A stretch of 64,000 nt of DNA from Brachybacterium phenoliresistens (GTDB taxonomy: Bacteria > Actinomycetota > Actinomycetes > Actinomycetales > Dermabacteraceae), in NCBI RefSeq assembly GCF_000576425.1, contig NZ_KK069994.1:186001-250000 (forward strand), in the 5' to 3' direction. A program made the position numbers and the translations under genes. This document shows, piece after piece, positions 9,344 to 23,842 of this stretch; position 1 is the stretch's first letter, and every line of letters starts with the position of its first letter. The notes beneath the pieces were generated by a model that was not told where the DNA came from, did not search any database, and saw only the letters and a list, made by a program, of their open reading frames with translations.

Positions 9344-9350
9344 TGGGCGC

Positions 9351-9776
9351 ATGACCACACAGCGCACCCTCATCCTGCTCAAGCCCGATGCCGTCCAGCG
9401 CAGCCTGCGCGGCGAGATCCTGCGACGCATCGAGGCCAAGGGCTACGAGATCACGGCGCTGGCCCAGCGCACCGCGACCGCGGAGGAGCTCGCCGCGCAC
9501 TACGCCGAGCACGAGGGCAAGCCCTTCTACGCCCCGCTCGTGGAGTACATGGGATCGGCCCCGCTGGTCGCCGTCGTCGCCGAGGGCGAGGGCGTCATCG
9601 AGGGCTTCCGCTCGCTGGCCGGCTCGACCAACCCGACCTCCGCCGCGCCGGGGACGATCCGCGGGGACCTGGGCCGGGAGTGGGACCTGCCGGTGATCCA
9701 GAACCTCGTCCACGGCTCCGACTCGCCCGAGTCCGCGGCCCGCGAGATCGAGATCTGGTTCCCCGGTCTCGCCTGA
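9351..9776 (+). CDS. ndk: Nucleoside diphosphate kinase
   Basis: Transfers the gamma phosphate of ATP to NDPs through a phosphohistidine. The 141-residue sequence is full length for the family. It has the N-terminal TLILLKPDAV strand, RSLAGSTNPTSAAPGTIRGD in the nucleotide site and the active-site NLVHGSDS with His121. It lies in the folC-ndk neighbourhood usual in actinobacteria, but appears to have its own leaderless promoter, since TAGGGT sits 7 nt before the ATG. Confidence 0.98.
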   Translation: MTTQRTLILLKPDAVQRSLRGEILRRIEAKGYEITALAQRTATAEELAAHYAEHEGKPFYAPLVEYMGSAPLVAVVAEGEGVIEGFRSLAGSTNPTSAAPGTIRGDLGREWDLPVIQNLVHGSDSPESAAREIEIWFPGLA

Positions 9777-9900
9777 TCCCGGCCCGGGACCGACCCTCGG
9801 GTCCCCGACCTCGCGACCCCGTCGCGCCGATCCCCGGATCCGCGCGGCGGGGTCGCGCACATCCGGCGTGCCGCGGAGGCGTCGCGGCGCGCGGACGCGC

Positions 9901-9906
9901 CACAAT
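9901..9906 (+). promoter_or_regulatory. -10 element for leaderless small gene
   Basis: CACAAT followed by 6 nt and an ATG at 9913, the same arrangement as at ndk and xerC. Confidence 0.45.
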
Positions 9907-9912
9907 GGGGGC

Positions 9913-10047
9913 ATGGGGATCACCATCGTCTATGCCTTCGTCACCCTGCTCGTCGCCGGCGGCATCGTGGGGGCCACCGCCCTGCCGCGTCTGCGCAAGG
10001 CGCAGGAGGAGACGCGCCACAGCTCCCGGACGCACCGCGAGAGCTGA
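9913..10047 (+). CDS. Small single-span membrane protein (44 residues)
   Basis: A short ORF, MGITIVYAFVTLLVAGGIVG..., with one hydrophobic helix at residues 2-24 and a polar, charged tail (LRKAQEETRHSSRTHRES). The topology is a small N-anchored inner-membrane peptide. The ATG follows a CACAAT -10 by 6 nt, the leaderless layout seen for several sure genes here, which supports it being real. No family is recognised and no function is proposed. Confidence 0.5.
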   Translation: MGITIVYAFVTLLVAGGIVGATALPRLRKAQEETRHSSRTHRES

Positions 10048-10153
10048 GCTCCGCCGCGCGAGCAGGCATCGGGGCTCGCGGCAGCGGCATCGGGACCGGC
10101 GCTGTGCGGGTCCCGCGGACGGTCGCGCCTCTCGGGCCCCCGGAGCTTCCCCC

Positions 10154-10159
10154 TAGACT
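10154..10159 (+). promoter_or_regulatory. Candidate -10 element for ftsY
   Basis: TAGACT about 50 nt before the ftsY GTG. The same hexamer precedes folC and rpsB. Confidence 0.45.
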
Positions 10160-10208
10160 GATCCGAGTCCCGGCGCCCGGAGCGCCCCCACGACCCTGGA
10201 GGTGACCT

Positions 10209-11822
10209 GTGGATCCCGTGGAGATCCTTGCCGCCGTCGGCGGAGCTGTCGGCGGCATCGCGGTGCTCGGTGCCGGAACCTGGGCCTGGCTGCGCACGCG
10301 CGGCCGGTCCGGAGGCGATCGGCCCGGCGCGACGCACGAGCCCGGCGCCGAGACGCGCGACGGCACCGCCCAGCGCGGAGCGGCGACCGCCGTGAAGGAC
10401 CGGCCGGCCGCCCCGACCTGGGGGGACACCCTCACCGCCGGACGCCCCGAGGCGACGCCGCCGGCCGCCGAGCCCGAGCAGGCCGACGCCCCGTTCGACC
10501 AGGAGGTCGAGACCCCGACCGGCACCGTCGAGACGCGACCGGCGGCCGAGCACTCCGCCGGCGCGCCGGCGGCCCAGGCTCCGGCCGGCGCGGCTCCCGC
10601 CGCCGCACCGCAGACCGGGCAGGAGGCGGCCGATGCCGCGGCCCCGACCGGCGAGACCGCCCCCGGCGAGACCGCGGCCGGCGAGCCCGCCCCCGGCGAG
10701 CCCGCGGACGTCGAGACCGCTCCGGCCCCGCAGACCGCGCCCGATGCGCCCGCGGAGGCCGCGCCCGCACAGGACGCCGTCGCCGCGGGCGAGGCGCCGA
10801 CCGCCGCCCCGGAGACTGCCGAGGAGGACGCCCGCGCGGTCGCCGCCGGCGCCGCACCGCCGCTGGAGACCCCCGAGCCCGCCGCGGATCGCATGGTCCG
10901 CCTGCGCGAGCGGCTGGCCCGCTCCGGCGCCATCGGCCGCGGGATCCTGGGACTGCTCACCCGCGACACGGTCGACCAGGGCACCTGGGACGAGATCGAG
11001 GAGACGCTGCTGCTGGCGGACCTCGGGCCCGATGCGACCGACGAGCTCCTCGAGGGGCTGCGCGAGCGCCTCCAGGTGCTCGGGGAGAACGACCCCGCCG
11101 CGGTCCGCGAGGTGCTGCGCGAGGAGCTGGTCAAGCTCATCGACCCGGGCCTGGACCGGCGCCTGGCCGCCACCCGCCGCGAGGCCCCGGACGGCTCCTC
11201 GATCCCGTCGGTGATCCTCATGGTCGGCGTCAACGGCACCGGCAAGACCACCACGGTCGGCAAGCTGGCCCGCGTGCTGGTCGCCGAGCGCCGCAGCGTC
11301 GTCCTCGGCGCGGCGGACACCTTTCGCGCCGCCGCCGCGGACCAGCTGGCCACCTGGGGCTCCCGGGTCGGCGTCGAGACCATCCGCTCGGACCGCGACG
11401 GCGCCGATCCGGCCGCTGTCGCCTTCGAGGCGGTGCAGGAGGGCGTCCAGCAGGACTGCGACGTCGTCATCATCGACACCGCGGGCCGCCTGCAGAACAA
11501 GAAGGGCCTGATGGACGAGCTCGGCAAGGTGCGCCGGGTCGCCGAGAAGAACCTCCACGGGGCGCAGGTCGCCGAGGTGCTGCTGGTCCTGGACGCGACC
11601 ACCGGGCAGAACGGCATGCAGCAGGCGCGCGTGTTCTCGGAAGCCGTGGACGTCACCGGCATCGTCCTGACCAAGCTCGACGGCACCGCCAAGGGCGGCA
11701 TCGTCGTCAACGTCCAGCGGGAGCTGGGCGTGCCGGTGAAGATGGTCGGGCTCGGCGAGGGCATGGACGACCTCGCGCCCTTCGACCCCTACGGCTTCGT
11801 CGACGCCCTGATCGGGGACTGA
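10209..11822 (+). CDS. ftsY: Signal recognition particle receptor FtsY
   Basis: Membrane-bound GTPase that docks ribosome-SRP complexes at SecYEG. The 537-residue protein begins with one transmembrane helix (VEILAAVGGAVGGIAVLGAG), then about 200 residues of Ala/Pro/Glu-rich acidic linker with GE(T/P)APGE repeats. The NG domain from about residue 225 has the P-loop GVNGTGKTTT, DTFRAAA, DTAGRL and TKLDGTAKGG, ending in the membrane-targeting/GTPase helix. GTG start with GGAGGTGA just upstream. It pairs functionally with ffh at 17693. A strong hairpin follows the stop. Confidence 0.97.
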   Translation: MDPVEILAAVGGAVGGIAVLGAGTWAWLRTRGRSGGDRPGATHEPGAETRDGTAQRGAATAVKDRPAAPTWGDTLTAGRPEATPPAAEPEQADAPFDQEVETPTGTVETRPAAEHSAGAPAAQAPAGAAPAAAPQTGQEAADAAAPTGETAPGETAAGEPAPGEPADVETAPAPQTAPDAPAEAAPAQDAVAAGEAPTAAPETAEEDARAVAAGAAPPLETPEPAADRMVRLRERLARSGAIGRGILGLLTRDTVDQGTWDEIEETLLLADLGPDATDELLEGLRERLQVLGENDPAAVREVLREELVKLIDPGLDRRLAATRREAPDGSSIPSVILMVGVNGTGKTTTVGKLARVLVAERRSVVLGAADTFRAAAADQLATWGSRVGVETIRSDRDGADPAAVAFEAVQEGVQQDCDVVIIDTAGRLQNKKGLMDELGKVRRVAEKNLHGAQVAEVLLVLDATTGQNGMQQARVFSEAVDVTGIVLTKLDGTAKGGIVVNVQRELGVPVKMVGLGEGMDDLAPFDPYGFVDALIGD

Positions 11823-11855
11823 GCCGCCCGCTCGCGAGCCCCGGCCCGAGCACAC

Positions 11856-11895
11856 GAGCGCCGGGTCCGATGCCATCGCATCGGGCCCGGCGCTC
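11856..11895. terminator. Bidirectional hairpin between ftsY and the amidase gene
   Basis: 17-bp stem (11856-11872/11879-11895) with a single G-T pair and a 6-nt loop, between the two convergent stops. No U-tract. Confidence 0.75.
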
Positions 11896-11901
11896 GGCAT
11901 G

Positions 11902-17574
<5,673 letters not shown>

Positions 17575-17653
17575 GCGGGGCGGATCGGGCCGCCGCGAGT
17601 GCGGCAGGTCTCCGCCCGGGCCCCGGAAGGGGACCGGGCGGGGCCGCGGCCAC

Positions 17654-17659
17654 TACACT
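17654..17659 (+). promoter_or_regulatory. Candidate -10 element for ffh
   Basis: TACACT about 34 nt before the ffh GTG, after the glnD stop. No -35 match at normal spacing. Confidence 0.45.
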
Positions 17660-17692
17660 GGTGCGGTCCGCACGACCAAGGGGAATCTCTTC

Positions 17693-19279
17693 GTGTTCAA
17701 CAACCTCTCCGATCGCATCACCGCCTCCCTCAAGGGGCTGCGCGGCCACGGCCGCCTGTCCGAGGCGGACGTCGACAAGACCATCCGCGAGATCCGGCGC
17801 GCCCTGCTCGACGCCGACGTCGCCGTGCCGGTGGTCCGGGACTTCACGTCCAAGGTGCGCGAACGGGCGCTCGGCGAGGAGGTCTCCAAGGCCCTCAACC
17901 CCGCCCAGCAGGTCGTCAAGATCGTCCATGACGAGCTGGTCGACGTCCTCGGCGGAGCGACCGGAGAGCTCACCTGGTCCAAGAACCCGCCCACCGTCAT
18001 CATGCTCGCGGGCCTCCAGGGCGCCGGCAAGACGACCCTCGCGGGCAAGCTCGCGCGGTGGATGAAGGAGCAGGGGCACACCCCGCTGCTGGTCGCCGCG
18101 GATCTCCAGCGCCCCAACGCCGTCACCCAGCTGCAGGTCGTCGGGGAGCGGGCGGGCGTGCCCGTGTTCGCCCCCGAGCCGGGCAACGGGGTCGGCAACC
18201 CGGTGCTGGTCGCCATGAACGGCGTCTCCACCGCCCAGTTCCAGCAGCACGACGTCGTCATCGTCGACACCGCCGGCCGCCTGGGCATCGACGAGGAGAT
18301 GATGCAGCAGGCGCGGGACATCCGCGATGCCGTGAACCCGCACGAGACCCTGTTCGTCGTCGACGCCATGATCGGCCAGGACGCCGCCCGCGTGGCGGAG
18401 GCCTTCCGCGACGGCGTCGGCTTCACCGGCGTGGTCCTGTCCAAGCTCGACGGCGACGCCCGCGGCGGCGCGGCCCTGTCGATCACGGGCGTCACCCAGC
18501 GCCCCATCCTGTTCGCCTCCACCGGCGAGCAGCTGGGCGACTTCGAGCGCTTCCACCCGGACCGCATGGCCAACCGGATCCTCGACATGGGCGACGTCCT
18601 CACCCTGATCGAGCAGGCCGAGAAGACCTTCGACCAGGCCGAGGCCGAGAAGGCCGCGAAGAAGCTCGCCAGCGGCGAGGACTTCACCCTCGACGACTTC
18701 CTCGCCCAGATGCAGCAGCTCAAGAACATGGGCAGCATCAAGAAGATGCTCGGCATGCTGCCGAACATGGGCCAGTTCCGCGACCAGCTCGAGAACTTCG
18801 ACGAGAAGGAGCTCACCCGCATCGAGGCGATCATCCGCTCGATGACGCCGGCCGAGCGCCACGACCCCAAGCTCATCAACGGGTCCCGCCGCTCCCGCAT
18901 CGCCAAGGGCTCCGGCACCACCGTCCAGGCCGTCAACCAGCTGCTCGAGCGCTTCAAGCAGGCCCAGCAGATGATGCGCACCATGGGCCGCAGCATGGCC
19001 GGCGGCGGCGCGCCCGGCATGCCGGGCGGACCCGGCATGGGGATGGGCAAGAAGTCCCGGGGCAAGCAGCAGGCGCCGAAGAAGGTCAAGAAGTCCAAGT
19101 CCCGCAACCCCGCCAAGGCCGCCCGCGAGGAGGCCGAGCTCGCGCGGAAGGCCGAGGAGCGCCGGGCCGAGGGCGGCTCCGCCTTCGGCGGCGGACCGGC
19201 CGGGGCCGGGGACCTCGCCGACCTCGACCCCTCGCAGCTCCCGCCCGAGATGCAGAAGCTCTTCGGCAAGGGCCTCTGA
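17693..19279 (+). CDS. ffh: Signal recognition particle protein Ffh
   Basis: GTPase of the signal recognition particle, binding 4.5S RNA and signal sequences. The 528-residue protein has the N domain, a G domain with P-loop GLQGAGKTTL (about residue 107), DTAGRLGID and SKLDGDARGG, and an M domain rich in Met (KKMLGMLPNMGQ; MMRTMGRSM). The C-terminus is extended by Gly/Met-, Lys- and Glu-rich stretches beyond the E. coli form, as in other actinobacteria. GTG start with AAGGGGA upstream. A strong hairpin follows the stop. Confidence 0.97.
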   Translation: MFNNLSDRITASLKGLRGHGRLSEADVDKTIREIRRALLDADVAVPVVRDFTSKVRERALGEEVSKALNPAQQVVKIVHDELVDVLGGATGELTWSKNPPTVIMLAGLQGAGKTTLAGKLARWMKEQGHTPLLVAADLQRPNAVTQLQVVGERAGVPVFAPEPGNGVGNPVLVAMNGVSTAQFQQHDVVIVDTAGRLGIDEEMMQQARDIRDAVNPHETLFVVDAMIGQDAARVAEAFRDGVGFTGVVLSKLDGDARGGAALSITGVTQRPILFASTGEQLGDFERFHPDRMANRILDMGDVLTLIEQAEKTFDQAEAEKAAKKLASGEDFTLDDFLAQMQQLKNMGSIKKMLGMLPNMGQFRDQLENFDEKELTRIEAIIRSMTPAERHDPKLINGSRRSRIAKGSGTTVQAVNQLLERFKQAQQMMRTMGRSMAGGGAPGMPGGPGMGMGKKSRGKQQAPKKVKKSKSRNPAKAAREEAELARKAEERRAEGGSAFGGGPAGAGDLADLDPSQLPPEMQKLFGKGL

Positions 19280-19310
19280 CCCCGCCGGGGCAGGCCCCGT
19301 CGCACGACGT

Positions 19311-19345
19311 CGACCAGAGCGTCCCGCCCCGGGATGCTCTGGTCG
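19311..19345. terminator. Hairpin terminator after ffh
   Basis: 10-bp perfect outer stem (19311-19320/19336-19345) continued inward by TCCCG/CGGGA pairs, giving a long stem with a tiny loop. No U-tract. Confidence 0.7.
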
Positions 19346-19374
19346 ATCTCGTCGAGGGCGAGCGCGGTGCGGGC

Positions 19375-19380
19375 TACCCT
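19375..19380 (+). promoter_or_regulatory. -10 element for leaderless amidohydrolase
   Basis: TACCCT is followed by 6 nt and the GTG start at 19387. No ribosome binding site is seen. Confidence 0.45.
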
Positions 19381-19386
19381 CGGGGT

Positions 19387-20544
19387 GTGGAGACGACGAC
19401 GGACGACGCTGCCCTGACCCCCGGCCATCCCGTGCTGCATCTGCGCGGGCCGATCCTGCTGAGCCCCGAGGAGGAGCTGGCCGAGGCCTGGGTGGCGGGC
19501 GGCCGCATCCACCACCGGCGGCCGGAGCTGCCCGCTCGCACCGAGGTGCTCGAGATCGACGGATTCGTCGTGCCGGGGCTGGCGGACCTGCACTGCCACA
19601 TCGGCATCGGCGACGGCGGGGGAGGCACCAGCCTCGCCGAGGCACGGGCGCAGGCCATCACCGACCGCGACACCGGCGTCCTGCTGATGCGCGATGCCGG
19701 ATCGATCATCGACACCCGGGCCCTCCAGAACCCTTCCCCCGGCGCGGCCGGGCACCGCCTGCCGCGGCTGATCCGCTGCGGGCGCCACCTCGCCCGCACC
19801 CGGCGCTACCTCATCGGCTACGCCCACGAGATCGAACCGGACCAGCTCGCCGACGCCGTCCGCACCGAGGCGGAGCGCTCGGACGGCTGGGTCAAGCTGG
19901 TGGGGGACTGGATCGACCGCTCGGCCGGGGACCTCGCCCCGACCTGGTCGGCCGAGGACTTCGCCGCCGCGGCCGATGCCGCCCACGCCGCCGGGGCGCG
20001 GATCACCACCCACACCTTCGACGAGGAGACCCTCCCGCTGGTCCTGGACGCCGGCTTCGACTGCCTCGAGCACGCCACCGGTCTCACCGACGAGACGATC
20101 GCCCGCGCCGCCGCGGCCGGGGTGCCGGTGGTGACGACCCTCGTCAACGTCGACCACTTCACCGAGTACGCCGACCAGGGCGAGCGGAAGTTCCCCGCCT
20201 ACGCCGCCCATATGCGCCGCCTGCGCGACGGGCGCTTCGAGAGGACCCGCAGCGCCCTCGAGGCCGGGGTGCCGCTGCTGGTGGGAACCGACGCCGGCGG
20301 GGTGCTGGGGCACGGGATCATCCACGACGAGCTCGACGAGCTCGCCCGCGCGGGCCTCGACGGGACGCAGATCCTCACCGCGGCCGCCTGGGCCCCGCGG
20401 GAGTTCCTCGGCGTGCCCGGTCTCGAGGACGGCGCCCCGGCGGATCTGCTGGTCACCGCGGCGGACCCGCGTCGCGATCATCGGATGCTGCGGGACCTGT
20501 CGGCCGTGGTGCTCCGCGGGGAGATCATCCGTCGCGGCGCCTGA
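19387..20544 (+). CDS. Amidohydrolase family protein (imidazolonepropionase-like)
   Basis: A 385-residue metal-dependent hydrolase of the amidohydrolase superfamily. The metal-binding HxH is in VVPGLADLHCHIG (about residue 70). A distal His (TTHTFDEE), a second (LEHATGL) and an Asp (LLVGTDAG, about 303) complete the usual TIM-barrel metal site. The end matches the composite beta-domain (DGAPADLLVTAADP). Such enzymes act on cyclic amides, prolidase-type dipeptides or imidazolonepropionate; the substrate here is unknown. No histidine-utilisation genes lie nearby. The GTG start appears leaderless. Confidence 0.85.
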   Translation: METTTDDAALTPGHPVLHLRGPILLSPEEELAEAWVAGGRIHHRRPELPARTEVLEIDGFVVPGLADLHCHIGIGDGGGGTSLAEARAQAITDRDTGVLLMRDAGSIIDTRALQNPSPGAAGHRLPRLIRCGRHLARTRRYLIGYAHEIEPDQLADAVRTEAERSDGWVKLVGDWIDRSAGDLAPTWSAEDFAAAADAAHAAGARITTHTFDEETLPLVLDAGFDCLEHATGLTDETIARAAAAGVPVVTTLVNVDHFTEYADQGERKFPAYAAHMRRLRDGRFERTRSALEAGVPLLVGTDAGGVLGHGIIHDELDELARAGLDGTQILTAAAWAPREFLGVPGLEDGAPADLLVTAADPRRDHRMLRDLSAVVLRGEIIRRGA

Positions 20545-20561
20545 GACCGCAGGAGGGCACG

Positions 20562-20567
20562 TACGAT
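20562..20567 (+). promoter_or_regulatory. -10 element for leaderless Nramp-like gene
   Basis: TACGAT followed by 7 nt and the ATG at 20575. Confidence 0.5.
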
Positions 20568-20574
20568 CGCGAGC

Positions 20575-21987
20575 ATGGATGCTCCCGGATCGGGCGAGGA
20601 CGCCCGCACCCCCCAGCCCCGCACCCCCCAGCCCCGCTCCTCCTCCCCGCATTCCTCGGCCCGCCCCTCCTCGGCGGACGGTCCGGCCCCCGCGGATCCC
20701 GGCGTGCAGGACGGGCCGCCGCCGCGCTGGAAGATCATCGGCCCCGGGCTGCTGGTCGCCGCCACCGGCATCGGCGCCGGGGACCTCGTGGCCACGCTCG
20801 TGGCCGGGTCCCGCTTCGGCTACACCCTGCTGTGGGCGGCCGTCGCCGGCGTGATCATCAAGATCTTCCTCGTCGAGGGCGCCGGACGCTGGACGCTGGC
20901 CACCGGTCTGTCGATCTTCGAGGGCTGGCGGCGCCTGGGCGCCTGGGCCTCGATCTACTTCGGCCTGTACATCGTGATCTGGGGCTTCGTGTACGGTGCG
21001 ACGGCCATGTCCGCCTCCGCGCTGCCGCTGGTCGCGCTGATCCCGCAGCTGCCCGTGATCGGGGACATCGAGGCGATCACGCGGATCCCGCTGATCGCGT
21101 ACGCCGTCGCCTCGGGCCTGATCGGTGCCGCCCTGGTGTGGCTGGGCCACTACCGGCGCCTGGAGAAGATCATCGCCGTCCTGGTCGGCGTCATGTTCGT
21201 GACCGTGGTCGGCGCCGCCGCGGTGACCGTGCCGAACCTCGGCCAGATCGCCTCCGGCCTGATCCCCCGGATCCCCGAGGGCGGCCTGGTCTACACCCTG
21301 AGCATCGCCGGCGGCGTCGGCGGCACCATCACGCTCGCGGCCTACGGCTACTGGCTGGTGGAGAAGGGCTGGTCGACCCCGCGCTGGATGAAGGTCATGC
21401 GTCTGGACAACGCGATGGCCTACGTGCTCTCCGGCGTGTTTGTGATCGCCATGCTCATCGTCGGCGCGGAACTGCTGTACAGCGCCGGGATCGCCGTGGG
21501 GCAGGGCGACCAGGGGCTCGTGGACCTCGCGGGCGTGCTCGCGGACCGCTACGGCGCGGTCATGAGCTGGGTCTTCCTCATCGGGTTCTGGGCCTCCTCG
21601 TTCTCCTCCGTGATCGGGGTGTGGAACGGCGTCTCGATCATGTTCGCCGACTTCTGGGGGAGCGTGCGAGGACTCCCGGCCGATGACCCCGCCCGGCGGA
21701 TCGGCAGCCGCTCCTATCGCTTCTACATCCTGTGGCTGACCTTCCCGCCGATGCTCCTGCTGCTGCTGGGCAAGCCGGTGCAGATCATCGTCGCCTACGG
21801 CGTGCTCGGGTCGTTCTTCATGCCGTTCCTCGCGCTCACGCTGCTGTTCCTGCTCAACTCGCGCCATGTCCCCCCGGCCTGGCGCAGCCGTGCGGGCGGC
21901 AACATCGTGCTCGGGATCGTCGCGCTGATCTTCCTGGTGCTGGGCGTGAACCAGCTGATCGACGCGGTCTCGACGCTGATGGGCTGA
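20575..21987 (+). CDS. Nramp-family transporter of atypical subgroup
   Basis: A 470-residue polytopic protein. Residues 1-50 are a Pro/Ser-rich cytoplasmic tail with a TPQPR duplication, followed by about 11 helices. [20 protein letters not shown] and [11 protein letters not shown] align with Nramp helix 1 and the following loop, but the metal-binding DPGN is replaced by GAGD. The helix-6 MPH motif is likewise absent ([15 protein letters not shown]). The [10 protein letters not shown] segment is typical of this COG1914 branch. Canonical Mn2+/Fe2+ transport is therefore doubtful; the substrate is unknown. Leaderless ATG, with a hairpin after the stop. Confidence 0.85.
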   Translation: MDAPGSGEDARTPQPRTPQPRSSSPHSSARPSSADGPAPADPGVQDGPPPRWKIIGPGLLVAATGIGAGDLVATLVAGSRFGYTLLWAAVAGVIIKIFLVEGAGRWTLATGLSIFEGWRRLGAWASIYFGLYIVIWGFVYGATAMSASALPLVALIPQLPVIGDIEAITRIPLIAYAVASGLIGAALVWLGHYRRLEKIIAVLVGVMFVTVVGAAAVTVPNLGQIASGLIPRIPEGGLVYTLSIAGGVGGTITLAAYGYWLVEKGWSTPRWMKVMRLDNAMAYVLSGVFVIAMLIVGAELLYSAGIAVGQGDQGLVDLAGVLADRYGAVMSWVFLIGFWASSFSSVIGVWNGVSIMFADFWGSVRGLPADDPARRIGSRSYRFYILWLTFPPMLLLLLGKPVQIIVAYGVLGSFFMPFLALTLLFLLNSRHVPPAWRSRAGGNIVLGIVALIFLVLGVNQLIDAVSTLMG

Positions 21988-22019
21988 GGGCCGAGGGGCC
22001 GCCGCCGAGGGGCCGACGG

Positions 22020-22049
22020 GCCCGCCTGTGCCCAGCGGCACAGGCGGGC
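22020..22049. terminator. Hairpin terminator after the Nramp-like gene
   Basis: 13-bp perfect stem (22020-22032/22037-22049) with a 4-nt CAGC loop, 33 nt after the stop. Confidence 0.75.
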
Positions 22050-22075
22050 GGGTGGAAGCGTCCGGCCCGTGCTGG

Positions 22076-22081
22076 CATACT
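22076..22081 (+). promoter_or_regulatory. Candidate -10 element for the rpsP operon
   Basis: CATACT in the context TGGCATACTTGG, starting a leader of about 125 nt before rpsP. Confidence 0.5.
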
Positions 22082-22213
22082 TGGGCGCTGTATGCGTCCT
22101 GGCCGGCCCTCTACCCGCCATGGCGCGACACCCCGAGTGACGCCGGCGCCCGCATGACCCCACAGGCCGCGGCAGATCTCACCCGAACATCCTTCGAAGG
22201 AGAGTCCACACTC

Positions 22214-22675
22214 GTGGCCGTCAAGATTCGTCTCAAGCGCATGGGCAAGATCCGTGCACCGTACTACCGCATCGTCGTGGCCGACTCGCGCAAGAAGCGC
22301 GACGGCGCCGTGATCGAGGAGATCGGCAAGTACCACCCCACCGAGGAGCCCTCGTTCATCGAGGTCGCCTCCGAGCGTGCGCAGTACTGGCTCGGCGTGG
22401 GCGCGCAGCCCACCGAGCAGGTCGCGGCGATCCTCAAGATCACCGGTGACTGGCAGAAGTTCAAGGGCGAGGAGGGCGCCGAGGGCACCCTCCGCTCGAA
22501 GTCCGCCAAGGCCTCCGCCGAGGACCTCATCGCCGAGGCCGACAAGGCCGCCGTCGAGTCCCGTGAGGGTGCCAAGAAGGCGAAGGCCTCCGACGAGGTC
22601 GCGCCGGGCTCCGAGGAGGCTCCCGCCGAGGGCGAGACCACCGAGGACGCCCAGGCCGCTGCCGACGAGGCCTGA
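22214..22675 (+). CDS. rpsP: 30S ribosomal protein S16
   Basis: Component of the small-subunit body, needed for 30S assembly. The first 85 residues hold the whole S16 fold ([35 protein letters not shown]). About 68 further residues form an Ala/Glu/Lys-rich low-complexity tail, longer than in E. coli S16 (82 residues) but usual in high-GC actinobacteria. GTG at 22214 follows GAAGGAGAG. First gene of rpsP-khpA-(lipoprotein)-rimM-trmD-rplS. Confidence 0.97.
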   Translation: MAVKIRLKRMGKIRAPYYRIVVADSRKKRDGAVIEEIGKYHPTEEPSFIEVASERAQYWLGVGAQPTEQVAAILKITGDWQKFKGEEGAEGTLRSKSAKASAEDLIAEADKAAVESREGAKKAKASDEVAPGSEEAPAEGETTEDAQAAADEA

Positions 22676-22677
22676 GC

Positions 22678-22920
22678 ATGAGCGCTCGCGCCGAGGCACT
22701 GGACCATCTGGTCCGCGGGATCGTCGACAACCCCGACGACGTGCGCGTCCAGGAGAAGTCCACGCGCCGTGGTCCTCTTCTCGAGGTCCGCGTCAACCCG
22801 GAGGACCTGGGCCGCGTGATCGGCCGGTCCGGTCGCACCGCCCGCGCCCTGCGCACGGTGACCGCGGCCCTGTCCGAGGACTCGGTCCGCGTGGACATCG
22901 TCGATGTCGACCGCCGCTGA
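22678..22920 (+). CDS. khpA: KH-domain RNA-binding protein KhpA
   Basis: An 80-residue single type-II KH domain with the RNA-binding loop GRVIGRSGRTARALR (about residue 46). Such proteins (YlqC/KhpA) bind RNA, often with KhpB/Jag, and lie between rpsP and rimM in many Gram-positive genomes. The ATG is 3 nt after the rpsP stop, so the two are co-translated. Confidence 0.94.
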   Translation: MSARAEALDHLVRGIVDNPDDVRVQEKSTRRGPLLEVRVNPEDLGRVIGRSGRTARALRTVTAALSEDSVRVDIVDVDRR

Positions 22921-22939
22921 CGCGCGCACAGCACACCGC

Positions 22940-23842
22940 ATGACCCGAGGCGGCGCCGGCTTCCGGCGCCGCCTCCGGCATGCCGCGGGAGTGCTGCTGC
23001 TGGGCATCGGCGTGCTCGGCGCCTGCACGGTGCCGACCGCGGGTCCGGGCGGCGGCACCACCCCGGAGGCGTCCTCTCCCGCGACCACGGCCGAGCCGAG
23101 CGCCGACCCGGCCGCCGTCGAGGCCTGCACGAGATTCTGGGGCGATCCCGACTACACCCGGCCGCTGTCCCGCGACGTGCTGGACCGTGCCGGCACCGCC
23201 TCCGAGAACGGGGCGTCGGACCCCATGTTCTATGCCCTCACCGGGGACGACGTCGATGCGGCGTTCTCGGGGGCGCCGGCAGAGCTCCAGGGCAGCGCGG
23301 GCGCGGTCGCCGCATGGTTCCGGACCGAGGCGGCGCAGGGGGCCGACGGCGACCTCGAGGCGCTGCGCACCGCGATGGACGAGCTCGCCCAGGGGTGCGC
23401 GCCCGTCTCGGACGCCGCGGCATGGTTCCACGCCCCCGGGGAGGACGGCACCAAGCCCGCCGCCCTCACCTGCGCGGACATCTTCGACACCCCGAGCACC
23501 TTCACCGTCTTCGGCAACGCCAACGTGCTCACCTCGAACATGTTCAAGCTCGTGGGCCGGACCCCGCAGACCGTCCCCGAGGACGGGATGGACGAGGTCG
23601 AGGCGACCCTCGCCCGACTGGACCAGGAGATCGCCGCGGTCGACGACGACGGCGTGCGCGAGGCCCTCACCGCGGTGCGGGCGCCCTTCTCCGATGCGGT
23701 CGAGGGCGACCTCCGCTCGCCGGGGCTGCAGGAGCCCCTCGAGCAGCTGGGCGGGGCCTGCGGGGCCGTCGGGTACGACGCCGGCGTGGGCGAGCAGCAG
23801 CAGGACGAGCAGGACGACGAGGACGGAGAGGGACTGGTATGA
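22940..23842 (+). CDS. Putative lipoprotein inside the rpsP-rimM operon
   Basis: About 300 residues. The N-terminus is basic (MTRGGAGFRRRLRHA) followed by a hydrophobic run and lipobox VLGAC, so it is probably anchored outside the membrane by a lipidated Cys. A Thr/Ser/Pro-rich linker follows, then an acidic domain with paired Cys residues. The C-terminal tail is Gln/Asp/Glu-rich. No family is recognised. The start is uncertain: ATG at 22940 gives a normal signal peptide, while ATG at 22904 would overlap khpA, and neither has a clear ribosome site. Its TGA overlaps the rimM ATG. A surface lipoprotein is unexpected at this position. Confidence 0.78.
   Translation: MTRGGAGFRRRLRHAAGVLLLGIGVLGACTVPTAGPGGGTTPEASSPATTAEPSADPAAVEACTRFWGDPDYTRPLSRDVLDRAGTASENGASDPMFYALTGDDVDAAFSGAPAELQGSAGAVAAWFRTEAAQGADGDLEALRTAMDELAQGCAPVSDAAAWFHAPGEDGTKPAALTCADIFDTPSTFTVFGNANVLTSNMFKLVGRTPQTVPEDGMDEVEATLARLDQEIAAVDDDGVREALTAVRAPFSDAVEGDLRSPGLQEPLEQLGGACGAVGYDAGVGEQQQDEQDDEDGEGLV

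Noticed and set aside
17653-22041. Very long minus-strand open frame opposite ffh, the amidohydrolase and the Nramp-like gene
   Set aside because: The product is a low-complexity Ala/Arg/Gly/His/Gln string with no domain, spanning three sure genes on the other strand. High GC removes stop codons from antisense frames.
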